From Ramicandelaber brevisporus (lineage: Eukaryota; Kickxellomycota; Ramicandelaberales; Ramicandelaberaceae): a stretch of DNA of 18,638 nucleotides. The position numbers and the translations under genes were made by a program. Of this stretch, positions 1 to 6,834 are shown piece after piece (position 1 is the stretch's first letter; each line of letters starts with the position of its first letter). Below the pieces are notes generated by a model that was not told the DNA's origin, made no database searches, and saw only the letters and a list, made by a program, of their open reading frames with translations. The stretch lies in contig MU603077.1 of NCBI GenBank assembly GCA_025201865.1, positions 3,489 to 22,126 on the forward strand, given 5' to 3'.

Positions 1-206
1 GCACCGGCTTCCGCGAGGCGTCGATTGCGTTTGTGAACGGGCAGACCGACGTGGTGTACCACACCGGCCCGAAGGTGTACGCGATGATTGGCGGGCTCGC
101 AGCAACCGCGCTCGTCGGCGCCATCTTCCAGTTTGTCGCCTTCCGCAACTACAGCCACCGCGACGGCGCACCGGTCTTCCGCCGTCGCAACAAGCAGTAC
201 GCCTGA
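1..206 (+). CDS. C-terminal part of an unidentified membrane protein (5' truncated)
   Basis: The reading frame is open from the window edge (first full codon at 3) to a TGA at 204-206, giving the last 67 residues of a protein. The segment carries one clear hydrophobic stretch of about 23 residues (around VYAMIGGLAATALVGAIFQF), followed by a polar, basic tail containing RNYSHRD and ending RRRNKQYA. This is the layout of a single C-terminal transmembrane helix with a short positively charged cytosolic tail, or of the last helix of a multi-span protein. Codon choice is strikingly GC-rich: about 88% of codons end in G or C, which differs from TAF4 in the same window and supports real, possibly highly expressed, coding sequence. 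I do not recognise the family, and no catalytic motif is visible in this fragment. It converges with the minus-strand gene ending at 888. Confidence 0.7.
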   Translation, partial: TGFREASIAFVNGQTDVVYHTGPKVYAMIGGLAATALVGAIFQFVAFRNYSHRDGAPVFRRRNKQYA

Positions 207-245
207 TCCTGGCCAGCTGATATTCGTTCGTTCAGCCACACCGCT

Positions 246-320
246 CGTGTGTCTGTGTATCTGTGTGTGTCTGTGTGTCTGTATGTGCCTATGTTCATTT
301 GTTTGTTTGTTTGTTTGTGT
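246..320. repeat. TG-rich and (TTTG)5 microsatellite
   Basis: Imperfect GTGTGTCT/TGTGTATC units run from about 246 to 290 and are followed by five perfect TTTG units at 298-317. The block starts about 40 bases after the upstream stop codon, so it probably lies in that gene's 3' UTR. Confidence 0.85.
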
Positions 321-729
321 AATCGCCACTGCGAGTCTCATCCGCCGCTCTAATTCCCTCTATATCGTTTGCCCAATCCCTTTATTATTTTTAATACCAC
401 GCGTAGTCATCCACAGTCTCCGTCGGTGTTCGCTGACTTTGATCTCACCGGACAGCGGCACTGTCTGCAGCCAACACTGTCATGATATCGTGATTGTTAG
501 TTGTTTGAAATGAAAAGATATTATCGATGTTTGTGTGAAGTGCGCAGATAGCAAAAGCTGGCACTGATGGACAGAGAGCGCATAAATGAATGGTGTAGCA
601 ATGTGAAATCGGTAGAGCAAAGCTGGAGTGGGAGAATGCAGCATCGCCGCAAATTGATGGGTAGTAAGGAGAATGTGTAGGAAGGTGAATAAGAAGAAAG
701 ATTGAGTGAGTGGATGAGTGAAATGGTGA

Positions 730-862
730 CGATGAAGGAAGAAAGAAAGGAAGGAAGGAAGGAAGAAAGAAGGAAAGATGGATGGGTGGATGGATGGAAG
801 AAAAGAAAAGAAGGAAGAAACGGTGACGATGATGGTGATGATGATGATGATAATGATGATTA
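730..862. repeat. Compound purine microsatellite (GGAA / GATG / GATGAT)
   Basis: A nearly all-purine plus strand contains GGAA/AAGG units around 736-776, GGATGGAT units around 778-797 and GATGAT units around 826-861. It lies just past the stop codon of HSF-like gene A and would be a pyrimidine-rich segment in that gene's 3' UTR. Confidence 0.85.
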
Positions 863-887
863 TAATAGTGAGGCGCTCGTTCATTCA

Positions 888-2645
888 CTATACCTGCTGA
901 TTGTTGCAACCCCACAAAAAGCTGTAGAGTTGCTCTTGTGTCTGCTCTAGCTGTGTTATGTCGACTCCAATATCAAAGAATGGGGTCTGCTCTGCCGCGG
1001 CTCCAGCTGTGTGCTGAGGCATAATACTCGATGTGTCCAGCGACAACTGCAAGGGGTGAGCCGGAGTGGCTGACGCGCTCTGAAGAGTCGCTGGAGTCGG
1101 CACTGTGGCTGCTGCCGCTGTTGCTCCTTCTATATTTGTTGATGCTGCTGCTGCGTCCATTCCCATCAGTGAGCCCAATAACTGCTCAATTGTCAGCAGC
1201 GGAGTATCTGAGGCAGCAGTAGCAGCAGCAGCAGCAACAGGAACTGTCACTGGCGGCACTTGGATGTGATTGTGTGCACTTGTAGCTGCTGGTTCAGCTG
1301 GCTGGCTAGCCGCTGGCGCTGTTGTGAACGAGATGAATGGATCCCCCAGCGACATCGATTGAAGAAGCTGGCTGGAGAACGATCCTTGCGAGCTGTGGAT
1401 TGGAGTGCGCAGCTGCTGTTCTGCCGATGACTCGGTTGCTTCTGCTGTCTCTGGTAGCTGGAACAGATTAAACTGTGGAGCTGGAGACTGGAGCACATTT
1501 CGCTGCAATTCTGTTGACTGGAGAAGTGCATTAAGCTGCTGAATCAAGTCCGGCTGCAGAGCCATTGACTGGAGGCTGGTGCTGCCCAGCTGCACACTGT
1601 GGTGTTGCGGCTGCTCTATCTGTGTATTCTGCTGACTCGGATGACTCTGCTGTTGCAACAAATGCTGCATGTACTGTTCCAGATGTGCTGGTGGTGGGGG
1701 TTGTTTATATTGAGGCACTGATTTTCTGCGAGCCTGGATGCCGAGCGACGGGCTCACCTGCGTTTGCCGGACTGGATCCCACTGCAGCTGTGTCTGAGCC
1801 GCATTGGCTGCGGGCAACTGCACTGTTGACGGCAGACTGGCAATAGTCTGTTGCTGTTGCTGATACTGCTGCTGACACTGCTGCTGCCAGAGTGAGAGTG
1901 TTGGTACCACTGGGTTAATTAGCGGTTGCTGGTGGTGCTGACTGCGGCCGGGGAAAGCTGATGCGCTCAGCGAGTGAGCGGTGCCCACGAGCGTGCCTGA
2001 GAGCCACTGGACACCATCGATAAGCTGGCGCGGTTGCTGAGAGTGCATCGCGAAACCTGAGGCTCGCTGCGATATCTGTGACTGCAGAGCGAGCACACTT
2101 GACTGCTGGTCGCTCATCGTCATAGCTGGACGAGCTTGTTTACCCACAAAACTCTTTCCCTCGCCATTCATAATCTTCACCGCTTCCTTGTAATCGATAA
2201 CTCTTTCTCCACCAGCGCCATCTTCTCCAACCTTCCTACGACGGAACTTGTTGATGTCAATGTAGCCAGATATGTGATCCGGGTGGAACCAAACACGCCA
2301 CAAAATCGGTTTGCCATCAGCATCAACCTTCAGCGTCTGTTTGAATCCAAGCCGAATAAGCTCCACCGGGAACGTTGATGGATCGACTGCCTTGTAGAAG
2401 TAGTCTGTGAATTGCTTACGCAAGGAATCGTACTGAGTTGCCTTGAGGTGTGGAATGTTGCGGTTGCCAGCATGTCGACCAGATATCCAAATACGATTTG
2501 TATGCAGCTTCAAGTCTTTCTCACAGGCTTCCTTGTCAGCTAGCAGTATAAATCGACCATCAGTACTTGATGTCACTGACTTGACTCTTGGATCTTGAGA
2601 CACTGCATCAATTTGCAGAGGGAATAAACACCGGTTGTTAGGCAT
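888..2645 (-). CDS. HSF-like transcription factor A (divergent heat-shock-factor-type DNA-binding domain)
   Basis: Predicted 585-residue, intron-free protein. The start is the ATG at 2643-2645, with A at -3. The frame stays open upstream to a stop at 2853-2855 but has no other ATG there. Residues about 7-125 resemble a winged-helix HSF domain: DP and DGRFILL in the first half, then YDSLRKQFTDYF, which aligns with the HSF recognition helix (SFVRQLNxYGF), and VWFHP, which aligns with the EFxHPxF strand. The conserved base-contacting Arg of HSFs (human HSF1 R71) is Lys here, and the Trp of the first strand is missing. A basic KFRRRK (133-138) may be an NLS. A DYKEAVK block follows (151-157), then a long Gln/Ser/Pro/Ala-rich region typical of activation domains. 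The C-terminus carries TPFFDIGVD and an acidic/aromatic tail. No heptad-repeat trimerisation coil is evident. Most likely a nuclear sequence-specific regulator; DNA target and stress role are unproven. It is the paralogue of the gene at 4463-6352. Confidence 0.72.
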   Translation of the reverse strand: MPNNRCLFPLQIDAVSQDPRVKSVTSSTDGRFILLADKEACEKDLKLHTNRIWISGRHAGNRNIPHLKATQYDSLRKQFTDYFYKAVDPSTFPVELIRLGFKQTLKVDADGKPILWRVWFHPDHISGYIDINKFRRRKVGEDGAGGERVIDYKEAVKIMNGEGKSFVGKQARPAMTMSDQQSSVLALQSQISQRASGFAMHSQQPRQLIDGVQWLSGTLVGTAHSLSASAFPGRSQHHQQPLINPVVPTLSLWQQQCQQQYQQQQQTIASLPSTVQLPAANAAQTQLQWDPVRQTQVSPSLGIQARRKSVPQYKQPPPPAHLEQYMQHLLQQQSHPSQQNTQIEQPQHHSVQLGSTSLQSMALQPDLIQQLNALLQSTELQRNVLQSPAPQFNLFQLPETAEATESSAEQQLRTPIHSSQGSFSSQLLQSMSLGDPFISFTTAPAASQPAEPAATSAHNHIQVPPVTVPVAAAAATAASDTPLLTIEQLLGSLMGMDAAAASTNIEGATAAAATVPTPATLQSASATPAHPLQLSLDTSSIMPQHTAGAAAEQTPFFDIGVDITQLEQTQEQLYSFLWGCNNQQV

Positions 2646-3085
2646 GGTGAGTGGTGACGTGGCCGATATTGTTGGCACTATGGTGGACGACGCAGGTGTT
2701 GGGTGTGGTTGAGTAGGCGATGGAACAGGCGATGGAGCAAGCAGTGGCACAGGCGATAGGAAAGATAGTCGAAGCGGTTGTGGGAATGGCGGAGGTGGCT
2801 CCACTCGTCTTGTGTAACCGAGTGCTGTCAGCTGAATTGTAGCGTGTTGTTGTCAGCGCAGAGGTCGGCTGCAATAGCAGGAATGGTTGTGCAAATACGA
2901 GCAAGTGAACGAACTGGACTTGAATATGCGTATAGACGATAAAGTACAGGCTTGCTTGAAGGCAGTGAGCAATAAAGTGATAAAAGGCGTGTGCGAGTGG
3001 TGGTATGGTTATGTGGTCGAGTAGTGGAGTGGTGGAGAGTGGTTTGAACTGCAGAAGTCGGGGGAGGAGGGAGGTGCTCTGGCGT

Positions 3086-3093
3086 CTTTTATA
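3086..3093 (-). promoter_or_regulatory. TATA box (TATAAAAG) of HSF-like gene A
   Basis: The minus strand reads TATAAAAG here, about 440 bases upstream of the chosen ATG at 2645. That would give a 5' leader of roughly 400 bases. It is the best TATA match in this gap and faces the right way; the start site itself cannot be seen. Confidence 0.5.
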
Positions 3094-3223
3094 AAGTTCA
3101 GAGAGTGGTTGGTTGGGGGGAGGGAGCAGAGGCAAGGCAAGTCTGTGTTTTATGACTGCAAATATAAGACTATGAACGTTGCAATAACAGAAAATGAAAG
3201 CAGAGAGACAAGCGCTCTACACC

Positions 3224-3243
3224 TTCTTTCCACTCGGAAAGAA
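3224..3243. repeat. Perfect 8-bp inverted repeat with 4-base spacer
   Basis: TTCTTTCC is followed by ACTC and then GGAAAGAA, an exact reverse complement. It is about 130 bases upstream of the TATA box of HSF-like gene A on that gene's strand. It could be a dimer-binding site. Its TTC/GAA units are inverted but not at the 5-base spacing of a canonical heat-shock element. Confidence 0.6.
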
Positions 3244-3264
3244 AAAGTGTCTGCAATGGATTCT

Positions 3265-3269
3265 ATTGG
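3265..3269 (-). promoter_or_regulatory. Inverted CCAAT box, proximal
   Basis: The plus strand reads ATTGG, so the minus strand reads GAGCCAAT, about 170 bases upstream of the TATA box of gene A. The same 8-base GAGCCAAT context recurs at 3409-3416. The motif is short and its use is inferred from position. Confidence 0.35.
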
Positions 3270-3297
3270 CTCGCTGCCTGCATACGGCCCCTTTCTG

Positions 3298-3317
3298 TTT
3301 TTTTTTGTTTTTTTTTT
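3298..3317. repeat. Poly-T tract (T9-G-T10)
   Basis: Two T runs of nine and ten bases are separated by a single G. It lies between the two CCAAT boxes upstream of gene A and, read on that gene's strand, is a poly(dA) tract of the kind that often excludes nucleosomes at promoters. Confidence 0.8.
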
Positions 3318-3408
3318 CCAAGCGCTCCTCTGTGTGCTGCGGCGCCAGCCTGATCATACCACTTACAAAGCCTACCTCCAGGCATGCCCATTTTACAGTC
3401 TGGGGACA

Positions 3409-3413
3409 ATTGG
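3409..3413 (-). promoter_or_regulatory. Inverted CCAAT box, distal
   Basis: ATTGG on the plus strand gives a second GAGCCAAT on the minus strand, 144 bases further upstream than the first. Short motif; low individual significance. Confidence 0.3.
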
Positions 3414-4307
3414 CTCCGTCGCGTCTATCCTTGTGTTGCCACCTGACTGCGTTTGACTCATTTGCAACTTTCTGCTTGCATTCCACCGCCAAGCAGTGGA
3501 GCGATGAGGAGCAATAACGCTTAATTAGCATCCCCAATGGCTAATTACTCTCCGTGTTCAGAGAGACTAGAAGAACCAGTCCAGTCGCGAATGTGTATGG
3601 TGTGCGCCAACGAACGAAGGACGACGAGTGCGTTTCAATGAACGAGAGGCAAAGTAAGTGTGCATTACAGTGTCCATCACACGTCAGCAGCACTGCTCCA
3701 CTCCGGGCACTGTGATTCTGTGTGCTTGCTCTCCCTCTGCAGTTTTTTCTTCTTCGCAAAGAATGAATCCATACACATCCTCTCTGTGTACAGTTTCCGT
3801 TTTCGGCGGCGTTCGCCTGCACATGCTGCACATTTGGCAGCCAAAAATGACTGATATGAGTGCAAGTGAGTGCTTCGCACTTTTTCTCAGTCGTCGCGCT
3901 GAGTATTGGCAGAAACGATTACACCGAACAGACAAAAGAAAGAAAGAAAAATGACTGAACTGAAGGAACAATGTTTACATTCTTCCTTCTTTCTTCACCT
4001 TATCTCTTTTCGGTTGCAACTTTATCGATTAGTTGGCGCTTCGTTCGGATAGATGCAACATACCGACTGTAACTGATGGCTGTGACAGTCACTATTTCCT
4101 TAAATAGCTAACTAATTACAAAATAGAATTTAACTATAATTATATTTAATGAAGTGTATTTATAGATGAGTAGTGATGATGATAATAATTCTAATTTTAA
4201 AACAAAAAGGCATTCAAAAACTGTGGATTTAGATTAATATGATGCATTTTACAAATTTATGTGAGATGTCGAACAGCGGTTTGAGGAATGTGGAGCAAAC
4301 AAACAAA

Positions 4308-4361
4308 TAAAGAAAAGAAAAGCAAAGAAAAGAAAAGCAAAGAAAAGCAAAGAAAAGAAAA
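4308..4361. repeat. AAAGA / AAAGC pentamer-like purine repeat
   Basis: Alternating AAAAG, AAAGC and AAAGA units fill about 54 bases with only A, G and a few C. The tract lies about 100 bases past the stop codon of HSF-like gene B and so falls in its 3' UTR, where the RNA would be a TTTCT/TTTGC-type pyrimidine tract. Confidence 0.85.
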
Positions 4362-4462
4362 CGCATGTGAGATTGACTTTAGGCAGTATGCTAAAGAGAT
4401 GGGAGAGAACATAAAAGAAAACAGAAAGTGAGAGTGTGAGTGTGAATGTGCACAAATGCACA

Positions 4463-6352
4463 TCATACCGATACGGTGTCTTGGATAATTTGTGCCAGCA
4501 GATTGGCATAGTTGGTTTCAGCGAGGACGCTGTCAAGGGCAGCCTCCATGAATGGATTTGACGACTGAACACTGCCAATGCCGCTGTTGGTCTGGCTGAT
4601 GGAAGGGAAGAGTGCGGCACCAATATGCGGCAGGAATGATGGCTGCAACACAGTACTAGCTGTAGTCGCATCAGCAGTAACTTGAGGTACTTGAGTTGTG
4701 GGTTGCGAAGAATGGTTCTCGAATGGTGACAATGGCGATGGCAGTTGTTGGGAGCTGGGCTCGGTGTTGCCAGAAATGAGGAAAGAGATTCGCAACGGCT
4801 GAGAGATTGGTAGCGGCTGAGAGAACTGGGCAGTAGGGAACAACTGGAGGCTGAAAGATGAGTCAGCATTGTTGTTCATGGAGCTGCCAAAGGTGGGGAG
4901 TGGAGCTACTACTGCAGCGGTGGAGGCAAAGGAGCTCAAAAGCAAAGAGGTAGTATCAACCATGGGTGGCAGCACGGGAGTGGGCTGGAAGGCAATGGTT
5001 GGCAGCACTGGTGGATAGAATGGCTGGATAGGAGCCACTGGCCACGGAGTCAACGACATGGAGGCAATATGGATGGGATCCGCAGCAGCAGCCGTAGCAG
5101 CCGTAGCAGTTGAGAAGGGAACCGAGCCGAACGCAGCAACTGGGAGAGGTGCAGCGGCAATGCTTGCTATATCCATCAGAGAGGTATCTGAAAACGAAGC
5201 CAAGGATGACCACATTGAAGTGTCGGCTTGGGCAAGCGCCGGCGGCAGCAGTTCTGGAGAGACTGGCTGAGAGAACGATGCCAATTGACACCAGAAGGTG
5301 TCTTCACCGCGCATCTCTTGGATAAACTTGAGAGCTTGAGGATAATCTAGTTTCACCTTTTTTGAGCCGCTGGATTTGGCCTTGTTATCTGCGTCGGTTG
5401 TGGCTTGGCTATCAATGCCGCCCTCACTGTCAGAATCTTGGACTGCTCGCTTGCTTGCACCCTTGTTTCTACGCTGCTTCTTGGATGCAGAGCCATTTGG
5501 GGTATTGATGACTGGATTGCTAACAGGCTTGTTGGCCGAGTTTCGCGGAATCTTCTCAGGCTGAACCTCATTCTTGGTGAAGAATGGATGGAACCACACC
5601 TTGGCCTTGCTCTCCGTGACACTGCGTTTCCATAATCCCAGGACATTAGATGGAACTTGGGTCTCAGGGAACGAAGTAGCCTCGACCTCGATGAAGCGGT
5701 ATGCAGAGAGCTGGCGACGGAGAGAGTTGTAGCTGCTCATCATCATCGACTTGTGTTTAGCTGCGGTAGCCTTCTTGTCGATTGAGTAGTTCTTGTGGTC
5801 AGCGGATGTTGCAGTGGCCGAGGAGACTGTTGGAGCGCCTTGTGGAAACAGAGCAGCCTCCAAGAGAGAGAAGCCGGGACCAATTGGAGGAAACGCTCCA
5901 AAAAGACCATCTGCGAAGGCGGAAACGGCGCTGGAAGCAACACTGGGAGGATTAACGACAATGTGACTCACGAGTGGAGTGTCTTCGTCAGAGGCCTCTT
6001 CATCGTCATCAACAGACATCTCGCTGCTGCTGCGCTTGCGGCCTGTACTGACAAAAACAGCATCGCACCCTCCAGTGACTCCTACTCTTCCTGCTTGATC
6101 AGCTGGGTCCATGGCAGTGCGAGTGCCGTTCACCACCGCAGCGTACTCGGTAAACTCCTTGTCAAACTCAGTGTGATGAAGAATAATTACAAAGAGCCCG
6201 TTGACACTCCAGACAAGGCTGCCAAAGGTGGGGTCGTCCAGGAAGGACTTGAAGCGAGAGTGGAACTGCGAGCGCTCCTTCTGACGCATTGCCGGTGTTG
6301 CCGGAGGTGAGAGTGGTGCTGCTGCGGAAATGGTGGCTTGAGTGAGAGACAT
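4463..6352 (-). CDS. HSF-like transcription factor B with a split DNA-binding domain
   Basis: Predicted 629-residue protein. The start is the ATG at 6350-6352, with A at -3; no upstream in-frame ATG precedes a stop at 6470-6472. The HSF-type winged helix is recognisable in two pieces. Residues about 30-67 give helix 1 (FHSRFKSFLDDP), the first strand (VWSVNGLFVI) and helix 2 (EFDKEF). Residues about 200-260 give the recognition helix (SLRRQLSAYRF, aligning with SFVRQLNxYGF) and the wing/last strand (KVWFHPFFTKN). Between them is an insertion of about 130 residues with an acidic DDDEEASDED run. R213 matches the base-contacting Arg of HSFs. Basic clusters SKKQRRNKGASKR (290-302) and KKVK (331-334) are likely NLSs. 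A DYPQALKF block (336-343) follows, then a Pro/Ser/Ala/Thr-rich region and a C-terminal NPFMEAALD motif. No clear trimerisation coil. Probably a nuclear regulator related to protein A; DNA target unknown. Confidence 0.78.
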   Translation of the reverse strand: MSLTQATISAAAPLSPPATPAMRQKERSQFHSRFKSFLDDPTFGSLVWSVNGLFVIILHHTEFDKEFTEYAAVVNGTRTAMDPADQAGRVGVTGGCDAVFVSTGRKRSSSEMSVDDDEEASDEDTPLVSHIVVNPPSVASSAVSAFADGLFGAFPPIGPGFSLLEAALFPQGAPTVSSATATSADHKNYSIDKKATAAKHKSMMMSSYNSLRRQLSAYRFIEVEATSFPETQVPSNVLGLWKRSVTESKAKVWFHPFFTKNEVQPEKIPRNSANKPVSNPVINTPNGSASKKQRRNKGASKRAVQDSDSEGGIDSQATTDADNKAKSSGSKKVKLDYPQALKFIQEMRGEDTFWCQLASFSQPVSPELLPPALAQADTSMWSSLASFSDTSLMDIASIAAAPLPVAAFGSVPFSTATAATAAAADPIHIASMSLTPWPVAPIQPFYPPVLPTIAFQPTPVLPPMVDTTSLLLSSFASTAAVVAPLPTFGSSMNNNADSSFSLQLFPTAQFSQPLPISQPLRISFLISGNTEPSSQQLPSPLSPFENHSSQPTTQVPQVTADATTASTVLQPSFLPHIGAALFPSISQTNSGIGSVQSSNPFMEAALDSVLAETNYANLLAQIIQDTVSV

Positions 6353-6482
6353 GCTGCAACTTGAAGTGGACAGAGACAGAGAGTCTTGGCAGAGGCTTGA
6401 TGGAGACTTGGTGGAGTCCTTTGAAGTGTACAAGTAGTCTTGAACGATAGAGGTAGCAAACTTGGGTTGTTATTGTTATTGT

Positions 6483-6578
6483 TGTGATAGCGGTAGTGAT
6501 AGTGGTAGCGGTAGTGGTAGTGATAGTGGCGGTGCTATTGTGAGGTGCTATTGTGAGGTGTTGTGATGTGATGTGTGT
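6483..6578. repeat. GGTAGT/GATAGT hexamers and 13-bp tandem repeat
   Basis: Degenerate hexamers GGTAGT, GATAGT and GGTAGC run from about 6485 to 6530. Two perfect copies of GGTGCTATTGTGA follow (6531-6543 and 6544-6556), with a degenerate third start, and then TGATGTG/TGTGTG units. All lie in the presumed 5' leader of HSF-like gene B. Confidence 0.8.
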
Positions 6579-6809
6579 GTATGGGTTCGCAATAAAATAA
6601 AATGACTAACAAGCGAGCGTGGATGGCGGGAAGGGAAAGAAGGGAAGCGCATGTTGCGAAGAACAAGCAAGTGCCCTTCAATTTATTGCAATTGGAGAAC
6701 AGCTTGGCAAAAAGTTAGAAAGAAAGAGAGAGAGAGTATGTATGTGTATATGTGTGTGAGAGGGCGAGAGGAACAATAGCTTTATTGTGATAACTGACCC
6801 TGAAATAGC

Positions 6810-6834
6810 GAGAGAGAGAGAGAGAGAGAGAGAG
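6810..6834. repeat. (GA)12 microsatellite
   Basis: A perfect GA run of 25 bases lies about 460 bases upstream of the HSF-like B start codon (CT-rich on the coding strand). Further GAGAG-rich sequence surrounds it at 6720-6735 and 6960-6980. Confidence 0.9.

Larger units (their letters stand above)
207..887. other. Convergent intergenic region, 3' flanks of two genes
   Basis: This is the 681-base gap between the stop of the membrane-protein gene and the stop of HSF-like gene A. It must hold the 3' untranslated regions of both. No convincing gene is seen: frames open here encode only simple-sequence peptides (Cys/Val, His or Arg/Glu/Lys runs) that follow the repeats. It is dominated by a TG/TTTG block on the left and a strongly purine-biased block on the right. 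Confidence 0.7.
2646..4462. other. Intergenic region: promoter side of HSF-like gene A and 3' flank of HSF-like gene B
   Basis: This 1.8 kb gap lies between two minus-strand genes. The part up to about 3450 has promoter-like features for gene A: TATA box, inverted CCAAT boxes and an inverted repeat. An AT-rich valley at about 4090-4260 and an AAAGA/AAAGC repeat sit at the 3' flank of gene B. Several open frames overlap on both strands at 3190-3970, but none looks like a conserved protein. One plus-strand pair of splice-like signals (3654 and 3742) is described in the findings. Confidence 0.6.

Noticed and set aside
88-513. Plus-strand frame of 141 codons overlapping the left-hand gene
   Set aside because: It is out of frame with the GC3-rich membrane-protein frame and then translates the TG/TTTG microsatellite into Cys/Val/Leu repeats.
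445-915. Minus-strand His/Ser/Phe-rich frames beyond gene A
   Set aside because: They arise from GATGAT and GGAA microsatellites; low complexity only, no domain.
2646-2804. N-terminal extension of HSF-like protein A (Pro/Ser-rich) from a GTG codon
   Set aside because: No in-frame ATG exists upstream of 2645 before a stop, and the ATG at 2645 has good context; the extension would need a non-ATG start.
3684-3971. Minus-strand frames at 3540-3970
   Set aside because: Several overlapping short frames on both strands with no domain or consistent codon bias.
6353-6433. N-terminal extension of HSF-like protein B from a TTG codon
   Set aside because: The frame is open but has no ATG upstream of 6352. 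The ATG at 6350-6352 has A at -3.
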